From NCBI GenBank assembly GCA_017591395.1, contig WEDG01003274.1:44358-108357 (forward strand): a stretch of 64,000 nucleotides of DNA, given 5' to 3'. The translations under genes were made by a program, and so were the position numbers. Source of the stretch: Schistocephalus solidus (lineage: Eukaryota; Platyhelminthes; Cestoda; Diphyllobothriidea; Diphyllobothriidae). The stretch's first letter is position 1; the number at the start of each line of letters is the position of its first letter. Below the pieces are notes generated by a model. It searched no databases. It saw only the letters and a program-made list of their open reading frames with translations, and was not told the DNA's origin. Positions 14,220-24,492 of this stretch are shown piece by piece.

Positions 14220-15138
14220 GTATTTGTACAATTTACATCTTTGTATCTTTCTTGTTCACCTGAATTTTTATGATCCCTTGTTTTAATGTGCTAAATAACA
14301 ACACAACAGCCAGCTTCAACTGGCATGCTGGAGGTCATCTGTTTTCGCTGCTGCATGTCACCGCTGCAATCTTGATTGTACTAATCTCTCCTAATTACTT
14401 GCAGTCAATTGCAATGATTGATCTTCATTTCTCGATTGCATTCTACTGATCGCCGTCTCAATTATATTATCTCTATATATTTATGTATTTTATTATCTCT
14501 CACCCGACAAGGAGTGTCCCGAACCCTCATACGTAGTCAGCAACATCATAATACTATCCCATTGCATTTAGCTATAAATTTTTTAGTGAAGCAGTTTTTT
14601 TCTCCTATTTTTTTTTAAATTGGCGGCTCGCCGAACTCCGTTTCCGATTTAACCCTAGGAGTTTTTTACTGCTTCTTTTCCAGTTCACCATATATGCCAA
14701 AGATTGTTGACTTTTGTTTTAAAAATGGAAAATCTTTTTGAATCGGATATGTTTACCATACTACTCATTTCTGCTGTTCATATGGATGCTTACATAGTGC
14801 AGCAATTATCCACTTTGTATTTATTTAAACCATGGTACTAAGTTTGTAATGATGGGGCCCTCTGGGCCTTAAATATACAATTTATTTATTTAATTGAACT
14901 CCTGACTCTGCTCTTCATCCTTGATGTATAGCTTTCTGGATATAGCTCAGATTTCATTACAATCCTCAACAACACTCGCTATCTAGAAGCTGCGTTTTTC
15001 GTGAGTCTGCATTCTAACAATCCTCTGACATTTTTGCCGTCCTTTTGTCGTTTGTAGTTAAGACACAATTCTCCACTTAGCGTTAATTTATTTTGTATAC
15101 CTCGGTTCTTAGCAGTTTCGACCCTCGTCTACACTACA
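14215..15138 (+). repeat. 3' LTR of the CsRn1-like element, interrupted
   Basis: It starts TGTAGGTATTTG (pairing with the CTACA end) and ends CTACACTACA at 15138. About 410 bp in the middle (14486-14892) is an unrelated LINE 3' tail, so the original LTR would have been roughly 515 bp. Confidence 0.75.
14486..14892 (+). mobile_element. LINE family E 3' tail inserted in the LTR
   Basis: It matches the 3' untranslated end of the LINE at 44560-44960 almost base for base (CTCTCACCCGACAAGGAG, AATTGGCGGCTCGCCG, GGGGCCCTCTGGGCCTTAAA), ending in an ATTTATTTATTTA tail. Other copies of this tail are at 19707-20705 and 55957-56965. It is a strongly 5'-truncated insertion. I did not see a secure target-site duplication. 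Confidence 0.85.
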
Positions 15139-16869
15139 AGCGTTCCCCATCTCCACCTAGTGTATGATTAATATTTAATCCCTTCATAGGTGTTTGGTTA
15201 ATAAGTCTCGTTGTAACTGATTGGTATATGTGAAAGGATATTATAAAGATGTCAATAACACAAACGAAATAAAGCAAATGGCTGTCAAAACTGACACATA
15301 CTTCTATTACACAGGGAAGTGTATTAAGCTCTGCATATCCGTAGATCAAACTGCAGACAACCACCCCATCACGTGTTGTTCAGCATTCAGTGTTTTTCTA
15401 AGAAACTTTAAGTGCTAATTAATTTTTTCTTTTCTTACGAATGTAACTGTTATATTTTGTTGAGTTAATTTCAGCCGAATCAATCAGTCTGAGCTTTAAT
15501 TTCACCTGAATTTGTCTAAAGGAATAGTAAATGCCATTTCATACTTTCGTGAACGCAATCAAATCAACCATTTACCTTTGGCGTCGATAGTGCTTTCAGC
15601 TTATTGCATTTAACCTGCTAACAATAAGTCGCAACTACCAGACCAAATACTACTGCGAGGTCATTTTCTAATCGCAGATTTATCTGATGTTTTACAGAGA
15701 CCACAAAACGAACAAGATCATTTTTAGCCCAGAAACGTTTGGGTCAAGAGGAAGAAATATAGTCAAGCAAAGAATCTACTAGTTTAAGTGTCGAAATCGT
15801 GCAGGAACCCATGGTCGGACACAAAAGCAGCAACAACAAATGCAACAAAAATAAGGGTAGCAGCCAATCAATGATATATTTCACATGCCTAGAGGTGACT
15901 GCACAACGGTCTTTAGAGCGCTGCCAGGTAAATACGTTGATGAACTGACATCTCATACACGGAAAAGGCTACACTTAATTCACGAATTTATACGTCCTTG
16001 ATATTAATGACTTCATGGTGGTCCTAATCTGGGTGCCTGTTACAAGGTTGCGCCTCTCAGGTGCAGTTGCATATGTGTGCCAGTAGCAGCCTTATTATCA
16101 GCCAGTCAACTTATGGGCCGACTCAGACAATTCCTTGCTTAAGTCTCTCTGACGCAAGCCTGCCTCGCACTTAAGAAATTATTTTGGCAACATTGGGTGT
16201 GAGTTCATCCGGCTGCCAACTCACCCCAATTTATTATCTCATTATTTCGTACAGTATAAAATGCTCTATATATTTATAAGCATATTTTAATTGTGTATAT
16301 TCATGTTTGAAGGGTAACAGGCAATGTCCGCGATTACCCTGTTAATGTTAATGAACCATTACCTATTTACAGTCAATATAAAGATGTGTACATTCAAAAT
16401 GTTTTCGAGTAAAAGCACAATATAACTTTAATGAGTTGTCTTGGTTCAATGCGAAGCAGTGTGAAAGAGCCTCAGAGACAAAAAGATTTTACAAGGGTGG
16501 CTTTTATGTAGTCATCTTGCAAGAGTCGTCTTTTGTCAAATATTATGCCATCAAGCCTTCTTTTAAAAGCGAAAGTAATTGGCTTTCCAAGGTCGCACCA
16601 CTCGTTGGCTGCAGAAAAACTTTCTGAGGGCCCAATTGGGTGCGTTAGCTACTGACGTTGTAAGGGGGATCCAACAGGTGAGTAGTGCAAGCAGATTATA
16701 AGAAAGCCTCCGGTGTCTGGGAGCAACCATGGCCACAGATAATCAGAAATGTCCAGAGCAGGCTATACCGTAAGCGCCTGTAAAAGGAGGGAATAATTCA
16801 AGCTTTTTAAATTGTCCTGGTACGTATATCATTAAGAAGGTCGACAATCTTCATTGGCATGCGTCGCCT
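15139..16869. other. No gene recognised
   Basis: AT-rich sequence without a recognisable retroelement domain, tRNA or splice-bounded coding block. A 63-codon plus-strand frame at 16436-16627 matches nothing known to me. Confidence 0.4.
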
Positions 16870-17480
16870 ACATCTAGTGGATCAACGTCTTCTTCCAGCA
16901 CGGCGACCAAGCTGTCAATCCATAGAAACCGAAGATTTTTCCGAAGTGAACAGTGGGGAACACTTTAGATGCAGATCTGATAAAGTGCAACGTACTAGTT
17001 GCCTTCTGGAACGCTTTCTTACAGTTTCTCATGGCATCAAGTTTGTAGCTGTCCACATGCCCATATCTTTTTGTGTTTCCACCTCTCCTACTGCAGTGCA
17101 ATCAATAAAATACTGGTCTTCGGAGAAAATTTTCAACCTGTGCTAAAGTATAGGACCACACACTTGGATACATTTAAATTAAGAAGTCACCTAGTCAACT
17201 AGACAATCAGTCTGCCGGTATTCGATTGTAACCTTTATCCATCGTCAGCACAGCTGACTTCAGCCTATATTTTTATATCATCCGCAAACATGGCAGCTTC
17301 AAATTCGAAGCCATTGTGCCAGTCGTTCTCGTAGATAAGGAAGCGCAGTGAACCCAAAACAGAACCCTGTGGGACATCACATTCGTATTCTTCCCATTCA
17401 AAGGTAAAGTTTCCAACGGTGACTCTTTGTACTTCGAACGACAATGAGCACCTGATCCTATTGAATATTCGATGGGATGC
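16870..17480 (-). pseudogene. LINE reverse transcriptase relic
   Basis: On the minus strand, about 17430-17270 reads VTVGNFTFEWEEYECDVPQG followed by SVLGSLRFLIYENDW and AAMFADDIK. That is the RT palm with the F-ADD catalytic box. Further down (17060-16880) comes the ORF2 C-terminal block KKAFQKATSTLHFIR and FGKIFGFYGLTAW. Between them, on the plus strand at 17155-17205, is THLDTFKLRSHLVN, which looks like the end of a different LINE ORF2 in the opposite direction. Frames shift repeatedly. Confidence 0.7.
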
Positions 17481-18364
17481 CTCCTATGGCCACCCCGCAT
17501 ATTTAATTTCGAATACATGTCTATTAACACGTGTTCAGTAGGCAGGTATGTGGTGCTTGCTTATTTTAAACAGAGTGTTTCTCAGTTGGTTACTCGGTTT
17601 CATTGATAAACTTGAGTGCACACCCTACTGCAATCTTCAGTTAACAGCGAAAGATGTATCCAAAATTTCAGGGGTCAACGAAGAGAGATAATGGGGATTT
17701 AGCCTGATCCCCCATTTGCCATTTCTTGGCCCATGGATTTGGCGCTGTCTCGTTGGCTTCATCTAGGATACTGTCTAAGGTAGCATCACAGGTTGACTAT
17801 CCTCTTATATGCACAGTTCCTTCTTTGGTAACTGCGTTTCATTTCTTATTATAAACTACATAAAATTATAGTTTCATTCCCTTATTGCACCCCCACAGAG
17901 AAATGCTGATATAACGGAGAAATATTTATCCACAATTAAAATGTATGGCCTTTCCCATGCTTGCGCATCGGGCGTGTTGGTTTAGGAATGGCACTAGATG
18001 AACGACATACCCTTCTCACTGGCAAAGTTGAACCTATTTTGCTCCACCCAATCGGCATGTTCCCGTTCATAACGCAACCAAATTTTGTTTCATAGTTTGA
18101 GCTTCTGCCTTCCTCTTGCCACGTTAGATTAACAGTGCAGGTTCGCCTTACGGTCGTACCCCACCGGCTTCCTTTGCAAGGGGGTCACGTTCATCATACA
18201 GTCAGTGCTTTCTATGTTTAATTCCTCTATGTCGTCCTTATTCAGGTCGGATACCCACGCCGTTGGTAGAGCGCATAGTTCAATGTCCGCGTCGTTCTCA
18301 ACAGCTGACTACTACTCCCTTACCCAGCTTTCCTTCACCACCAGTCATCTGACAACATAAGGTT
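17481..18364. other. No gene recognised
   Basis: No domain or repeat was identified on either strand. It separates two LINE fragments. Confidence 0.35.
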
Positions 18365-18990
18365 GTGCATCCTTATGCACACTGCCTGCAAACGGTTCTA
18401 TTTCACCATTATGTGTCAGCGATTGCCTTGGCTGTTTGCAAGCGAAATATATGGAAGGCTGATTTTAAGGCAATGAAGAAAGAACTGATGTCCATGAAAT
18501 GGAATTTTTTGTTTAAAGGGAATACGGAGGATGACAGGCGATCGTTTAAGACGGTTTCACTCGATCAGATTGAACGCTTTTTGTCCATTAAAGATGCAAA
18601 AGCAGACTACCCGCTCTGTCTGGTTAACGAGAGAACTTAGCTGGCAGTTAAAGAAGAAAAATAAAAATGGAAGTTATTCAGGGAATCTGGGTCAGCAGAA
18701 CATCTCGAGGAATTTCGTCACCAACGAAATAATGTAAAAAATATCCGTTTAGCAAGGAAGAACTATAAATAAATAATTATCCAGCAGGTGAAAAATAAGT
18801 CTAAAATTTTATTCCATTATATCATTAGTCGATTAAAAAAACAAGGACCCAATCGCGGTACTTATAGATGGGAATTGTGTTGAAGTCATCGAAAATGGCA
18901 AGAAAGCCGGGCCCTTGGGTCGGTTCTTTGCTTCAGTTTTAACTAGAGAACCCGAACTTCAGCCTGACACTGAGAAAAAAAGTGAGTAAT
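18365..18990 (+). pseudogene. CR1-like LINE ORF2 linker fragment
   Basis: The frame contains KRNIWKADFKAMKKELMSMK followed by WNFLFKGNTEDDRRSFKTV. This matches the part between endonuclease and RT in families B (RNIWQGDFGATRAELM, from 25160) and C (RNIWKADFEEMRRM, from 54021). Coding decays after 18640 but LINE-like wording (AEHLEEFRHQRNNVKNIRLA) persists to about 18770. It is adjacent to a minus-strand endonuclease fragment. Confidence 0.7.
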
Positions 18991-19039
18991 CCCACGGCAA
19001 CGTACTATAGTCACTTTTACCAAGGGGTGAAATAGAATA

Positions 19040-19690
19040 CACTTAATAAATGTATGAGAAGTCCTTCGTAAATATTAGGTCCAGGCAATTAGCTCTGTGG
19101 TTCTCTCTAAATCTCGTTAGTATGTTAACCTTCTGTACCAGAGTTTGATGGAGAGTGAGACCCATTAGCTTTCGACCGAAGGTAGTTGGCGCACCGTCAA
19201 CTGTCAGATTTACACAATCTACTGTCAGTGCATTGAAAACTTCCTTGACCGAATGAAGGAGTGACACATCAGCTGCACTTGGAATGTTTGGTGGTCCATA
19301 TCTTGTCAAGAATAGAAGATTTTGTGAACAATTCTTTTTTATCTCTATCCAGAGAAATTCGTATTCAAGGAAGAGGGCTTGCGCTCGTTCGACTGCAGAG
19401 ATTCCTGTGCTTACGTATATAGCCACTCCACATCCCTGCCTTTTTTCTCGGTCACTTCAAAAGAACCGGTATCCAACTATCGAAACCTCGCTATCCGCGA
19501 TTTCGGCTTTGAGCCCCGTTTCCGTAATGGCAACGAAATCTGGTTTTCGGTCTGAGACTAGTACCTTGAGTTTGTCTTTTTTCGAAAGGAGACTCAGAGG
19601 ATTGGTTTACAAACATCTCAATTTAGACTGGCTAACTCCTACATATAGACTTCTGCTCATTTCGTGGGATTGAATGCTAAAATCTGTCAG
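19040..19690 (-). pseudogene. LINE AP-endonuclease fragment
   Basis: Minus-strand reading gives NPLSLLSKKDKLKVLVSDRK, PDFVAITETGLKAEI, then GCGVAIYVSTGISAVERA. After a degenerate middle it gives RENHRANCLDLIFTK. These are the N-terminal motifs and the late NCLDLIFT motif of the APE-type endonuclease of CR1 LINEs. The GDFN box is not recognisable (VNLTVDGAP stands near it). It lies tail-to-tail with the plus-strand fragment at 18365-18990. Confidence 0.7.
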
Positions 19691-19706
19691 TGCTTTTCGA
19701 GACAAA

Positions 19707-20705
19707 TGAAAATGGAAAAATGGAATAATCTTCCTGCAAATTAGGTTGTCGTCTAAATTGGCTTTTTAAAACCAAATTACGCAAACGTTGACTTCGGAAG
19801 ACATGAAGTCCTTATTGTCTGTTTCCTTCCCCAAACTTGCTACTTTTGGATTTGAAAAGGTCCTTCTGAGGTATTTCAGGCAGCTCCTTTGATATTATAT
19901 TTGTATCTTATTTTATTTCCATCATCCCTCTACAGAGTCAATCTTTGCATTCACTTTTTCTTCCCCTCCTTTTAAATCTAGAATTGCCAACTCTTGACAA
20001 CCTTGAAACTTTTACTTCCGAATTTGCAACCCTGACGATAGTCCCCAGGTTCTTTTGATGATCGAGCATTGCCAACTCTGACAACCTTGCTACATTCCTC
20101 CGAATTTGCCACCCTGACGATCGTCTCCAGGATCTGTTGATGAGTCAGGCGGGTTCTGATGGATTTACTCTTTGATTGTTGGACTATAGAAGTCGACAAG
20201 GTCACATCTCGATGATTATCTCATCGACCTCTACTGTCCCCTATTCGTTTTGACCCTGGTGTCCACGATGAGTTCGTCCTCTCACCTCCACCGGTGGTTA
20301 CATACAGTAGCTCTGATTGATATGATATCTCTCCGCGACAAGGAGCGTTTCGAACCCTCATACTTTGTCAGCACATCCAGTTCTATCCCATTGCATCTAG
20401 CCATTAATTTTTAGTGAAAGCAGTTTTTACTCCTGACTTTTTAAATTGGCGGCTCGCCGAACTCCGCCTCCGATAAACCGTAGGATTTTATTTCTTGCAT
20501 CTTTTCTAGTTAGCCCGTAAATGTCAAAGACTGTTGACTATACTAAAAAAAATAGGCTAATCGTTCTGAATTGGACATGCCTACAATTCTGTTCATTTCT
20601 TCTCACATAGTGCCGCAATTATCCACTTTGTATTTATTTATACCGCGATACTAAGTTTTAAATGACAGGGCTCTCTAAGCCTTAAATATGCAATTTATTT
20701 ATTTA
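19707..20705 (+). mobile_element. LINE family E tail, copy in duplication 1
   Basis: It starts within the ORF2 C-terminus (equivalent to WNNLPLQIR, FKTKLRKHL in the family E element at 44034-44130) and runs through the 3' untranslated region to an ATTTATTTATTTA tail. The short coding stretch is frame-broken here. The CCTGACGATAGT/CTCCAGG segment is duplicated in tandem (about 19980-20150), as in the copy at 55957. Confidence 0.85.
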
Positions 20706-21838
20706 TTTAAATAACTCTTCATCACTTGTATTTCCTTATCCTTTATTTGGAGCCATTTTTCCCCCTGTTCGGTCCTCTGCTTCAGTTCGTTTCTCAACAT
20801 CTTCAATTTTTGCCATTTCATCGGTTCGTAATCTCTATGAAAAAAGCATACTGGTATAAGCTACGTAGAGCCATTTTATGTTCTTGGAAATGTGAAGCCT
20901 CTATATCATTTTCAAGAATGATTTTAAGAGTCCTCGGTGATGATTGTTCATGTGAAACACCCGCTTTCCTTAAACTGCATTCGCGATCTTGAAAAATGAC
21001 ATTTGCAAATGCTCTGAAAAGACTTATGTCATGTTCTTACCTTTCCTCTGCAATCAGAGAAGTAAACTCGGGAGCCCCTTTAATAACGAGGGTTTTGCAA
21101 TTTCGCTCCAGAAGTGTCTGATTGACGACCTGATGCTCTAATTTGTTGAAAGGACATCATTATCAGGAAGAATTGGACTCTGGTCGACGAGGATATTTGC
21201 GTCAGTACTAATAAGATTCCCAAAGTAAATGGCAAACCCATTTTGAGAACTTTGACAATTTGTCTTACAGTTTCGGGATGAATGATTTGTTCGTGCCGGC
21301 TTTTTGAAATTGAGCTTTCAAACGTCATTCTTCGTTGTTACATGCAGCAACGATGCAGCATATGTTTGTGTATTCAGGGCATTACTGCTTCTGTCTGAGC
21401 AGTATGGCGGTAGTTAGGTGCATGTGCTGGTTTTATTTCCCTTTAGAAAGGAAGAAAAATGTCTATTAATTTATTGAACTCGGTAGAAACAATATCGTTT
21501 AGCTGTTTTATTATGTATGCTTTGAGAAACTATATTTTCATGCGTAATTTCTTTTGATAGAAATTCTTGTTCTTACGGGTGTTCTTTAACCGGATGAACG
21601 AAATCAGTGTCTCGATTGACCCTTTCTAGTTTTTAAGTTACATATCTATTTCTCCATCAATATCAATTGCTGCAGGAGACATAAACACTTTATACACTTT
21701 TCATCCTCGTAAGTGAAATATACTAGTGTTATCCGGCTTTTTGCCCGCTTGGCAGAAGGAAAAATAGAAGACGAATAACTGTATGTGCCATGATTTTCTG
21801 TTTGTATACAATTTTGTTTTTCAACTTTAGTTGAGAAT

Positions 21839-21905
21839 GTGCTGGAGTGGTTAGGTGCATCGATACATGCTTCTTCAACCAGGGTTCGACTCCTGGCCCC
21901 AGCAT
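21839..21905 (+). repeat. tRNA-like relic, duplication copy 1
   Basis: GTGCTGG at the 5' end can pair with CCAGCAT at the 3' end (7 bp, one G-U). There is an A-box-like GGAGTGGTTAGGTG and a B box AGGGTTCGACTCCT. The T loop is one base too long and the middle does not form normal D and anticodon arms, so it is a tRNA-derived relic or SINE head rather than a functional tRNA. Confidence 0.55.
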
Positions 21906-22548
21906 AATCTTTCTCCGGCGAAGATGAATCGTTAACGTCTGTGTTTTCCGTACCTCTTAAGATTAAATGCGAATGCATTTCATTTATTAATCTTCTCAAA
22001 TAAACTGTCTAGGTTATAAGTATATTCAGCAGTCAGACTTTACGCAAGGACCCGAGATGTTAGCGACTCTCATTCCCCCGATTGAGGCTGATTAAAGCAG
22101 CACATGGCTGACTGAATTTTTGGAATCAGGGGAAGGTTTGAGCTTGTTTTTCTCGTAGGGAGGGTTACCTCTCGAGGACTTTTGTTCGACAAGGGCAGCC
22201 TCCAAATAGAGCAACCTGCCGGAAATTCTTGGTCCTACACAACCTTCCAGTTTAACCAGGCTCTGACTGCTCGTCAGGCTTTCTGAGGAGTATCTACAAA
22301 ACAGGCTGAGTTGTTTAGTATCCAAATTCTGTCCGACTGATTGTGAAATTTATATCGAGTAACACGTTATAACAAATACTTTTCAACTTTAACTGGCAGA
22401 CGTAGTTACGAACGTTCGAGGGTTTCATTAATTTGCAAAAAAATTTGGAGTAGATAATTTGTATACTGCTAGTGTTAAACCGCTGGTTGTTTTAACCTAC
22501 ACCTAGCCACCTTTTAATTCTTAAGTCACCATACAATAATTCAAAAAG

Positions 22549-22622
22549 CCGGAATAGAACCCGCGACCACCAACGTGATGGCGACGCTTTCTAACCAGCG
22601 CTGACTCATAACGGTCGCGGGC
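22549..22622 (-). repeat. tRNA-like relic, possibly Gly-derived, duplication copy 1
   Basis: The minus strand shows GCTGGTTAGAAAGCGTCGCC and a decayed B box GCGGGTTCTATTCC. A 7-nt loop in an AAGCG...CGC stem would place GCC at the anticodon position in the better-preserved copy at 58815. It has decayed too far to be a working tRNA gene. Confidence 0.45.
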
Positions 22623-22659
22623 GCTCTCTCAAATTAATAATCACGCTGTGACGGCACTG

Positions 22660-23770
22660 ACACCATTTTGCTGGGAGGCTGGTCAGAAAGCTGTCCATCA
22701 AGCAAAAACAGCTCAAGGATGAGATAAAGGCAAATCAAATCTGCGCTTTTAAGGCACCTCTAAAGCAGAAGATGCCACTGAGCGACTAAACCAGGAGTAA
22801 AACCGTTATACGCGTTCAAGAGGGTGTCCCAGCAACACTCGACAAGCTACGGCTGCCAACAACAGCAATAACCAATGGCGCAGGACAAAAACAGTCCACC
22901 TTAATCAGCCGTTAAAAACGCCAACTGACACCAAGAAGGAAAAGCCACTGATCAACCGACTTCAACTTAGATTCCTCGAAAAGAAGCGCTCGAACACGGG
23001 CTTTAACCATTGAATTGTCCTCCACGAAGTACTGAGATCTCTCTCCTGGCACTAAAGCGGTGGAATTGATTCCCCAACCGAAACTACCACCTGCGATTCA
23101 AAACTCGTCGAACCGTGGACTCGCCGAAACCCGAAAAACCGGATCAAAGCAGACACAAAACCAATCAGCATCCACTCCATCGTCAACAGTGCTCCAGCAG
23201 TGAAAAACTTCCCACCGTAGTGGTAGAGGACAGCAGCGTCGTAGGTACCAAAAATGCCAAGGACTATATTCATTATACGGGGACTTCCTAATTCAGCTTG
23301 GCTGTGAGCTCCTGTAGATCGATGTTCTGATGACGCGAAGACCACTTTCGTGAACTCCGGAACTATATGGAACTAATGCGTCGATTGAACTGGAAAAAGC
23401 AGCTCCGAGCTTGAAGAAACGGCCCAGCAAAGTAATCTAATCTAGCACGTCCTGAGCCTCTTAAAGTTATCTTGACCAGTAGCCAGGCCAGTCTCATTCT
23501 GTCGAGGCGCTTTAAGTTATTCAAAGGCCCTGAGAGTTACGACTTCTCACCTGCGGGCAGGACAAACGCCATCAACTTGTCATCGAACTCAGGCGGCGGC
23601 TGCGCGAGAAACAGGGTGCTGTTACAATGGTAGTGATCCATCATCCAGTGTTCTCCCCATGGAGAGCCCGTTCGGATTACCACGCTAGTTGGCCCAGTTA
23701 CAGGGCTCGCGCCTGACTGTTGCGCCCTTTCCGAGCATACGAAAACCAACATTCCTGTACACCAATGCCT
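22660..23770 (+). pseudogene. Family B LINE ORF1 relic, copy 1
   Basis: The coiled-coil-like N-terminal stretch (KLSIKQKQLKDEIKANQI) and the later LPES-type region are recognisable only by alignment with the better copy at 58930-60030. Multiple frameshifts and stops are present. ORF1 proteins of this kind bind element RNA. Confidence 0.6.
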
Positions 23771-23774
23771 AGAG

Positions 23775-24412
23775 ACGGGCCTATCAGCAGCTCGGTTCTA
23801 TTTCAGGTCGAATTCAATTTATTGAGGGAAATAGGCATGGAGCCTGAGTACCCTAGTTTGTAACGTAAAATTAAGTGCGGTATACAGAGAAACCGTGTGG
23901 GTAGCCAAAGGTACAAAAAGGCGGTCATAAAATTTGACAAGTGGTGCACGACTCTCGAGGGTTAAGATAAATGCCTCATCGCTCAGGCTCGCTGCGGGAA
24001 CATAAAACTGTCAAGGTTCCTTTAAAGCTTTCCAGCGATGAGTGACATCACAACGTCTTCAGGGAGGGCATTCCGTGGTTTAACTCACTCTGACAGAAGG
24101 AGAACTGCGCAGCATCCAGTCGCCCTGCTGACGCGGAGTTTCAATGGTGACCTCGGAGATGGGTCGTGGTTGCAAATTCAAAGAAGTCCGAGAATTCAGG
24201 CAACAATCAATCCCTTCACAATGCGGAATGTCTGCAGGAGATCGCTCACGCATTTGCCTATAACTCAAAGGGAACAGATTAAGATTCATTAGGCGGGTGG
24301 GATATGGCAAGGAGCATTGACTTCTAACCATTTTGGTGGCTTTCCTCTGAACTCTTTCGAGGCAGTTCTGATCTTGAACTGTCCAGGGTCTGATCTTAAA
24401 ACTGTCCAGGGT
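23775..24412 (-). mobile_element. LINE (family D-like) C-terminal fragment inserted in family B copy 1
   Basis: Minus-strand reading gives CLERVQRKATKMVRSQCSLP, YPTRLMNLNLFPLSYRQMR, then, after a frameshift, a TTHLRGHH-type motif and NALPEDVVMSL. These are the ORF2 C-terminal blocks also seen at 8500-9150. The 3' end is at the low-coordinate side: its tail reads TTTCCCTCAATAAATTGAAT on the minus strand, near 23805. The segment is absent from the equivalent position in duplication copy 2 (after 60067). Confidence 0.75.
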
Positions 24413-24492
24413 AAAAGTTCGCGGCGCTGTCGGGCTTCGAACCCGGGTCACAGATTCATGTGGAGACGAGCATAACCACTGCGCTAACCACT
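24413..24492 (-). repeat. tRNA-derived SINE head
   Basis: The minus strand reads TGGTTAGCGCAGTGG (A box) and CCCGGGTTCGAAGCCC (B box with pairing arms), about 35 nt apart. It lies directly upstream of the minus-strand LINE fragment at 23775-24412 and is absent from duplication copy 2. Beside it, an imperfect repeat of CTGTCCAGGGT occurs twice (about 24377-24415). Confidence 0.6.

Larger units (their letters stand above)
12900..15138 (+). mobile_element. CsRn1/Kabuki-like LTR retrotransposon, internally deleted and with a split 3' LTR
   Basis: A 186-bp sequence occurs at 12900-13085 and again at 14953-15138 with only a few differences; these are the ends of the two LTRs. Between them lie a tRNA-Trp-type primer site, a gag start and the C-terminal end of integrase, followed by a purine tract and the 3' LTR. 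Protease, RT, RNase H and most of integrase are absent: gag joins integrase near 13560-13585. The 5' LTR is truncated to its last 186 bp, and the 3' LTR is interrupted by a LINE tail. It cannot move on its own. Confidence 0.85.

Noticed and set aside
18365..19690. LINE 5' inversion by twin priming
   Set aside because: The order and orientation (plus-strand linker, then minus-strand endonuclease) are the reverse of what twin priming produces.
21839..21905. Functional tRNA gene
   Set aside because: The acceptor pairing is present, but the D and anticodon arms do not form and the T loop is too long.
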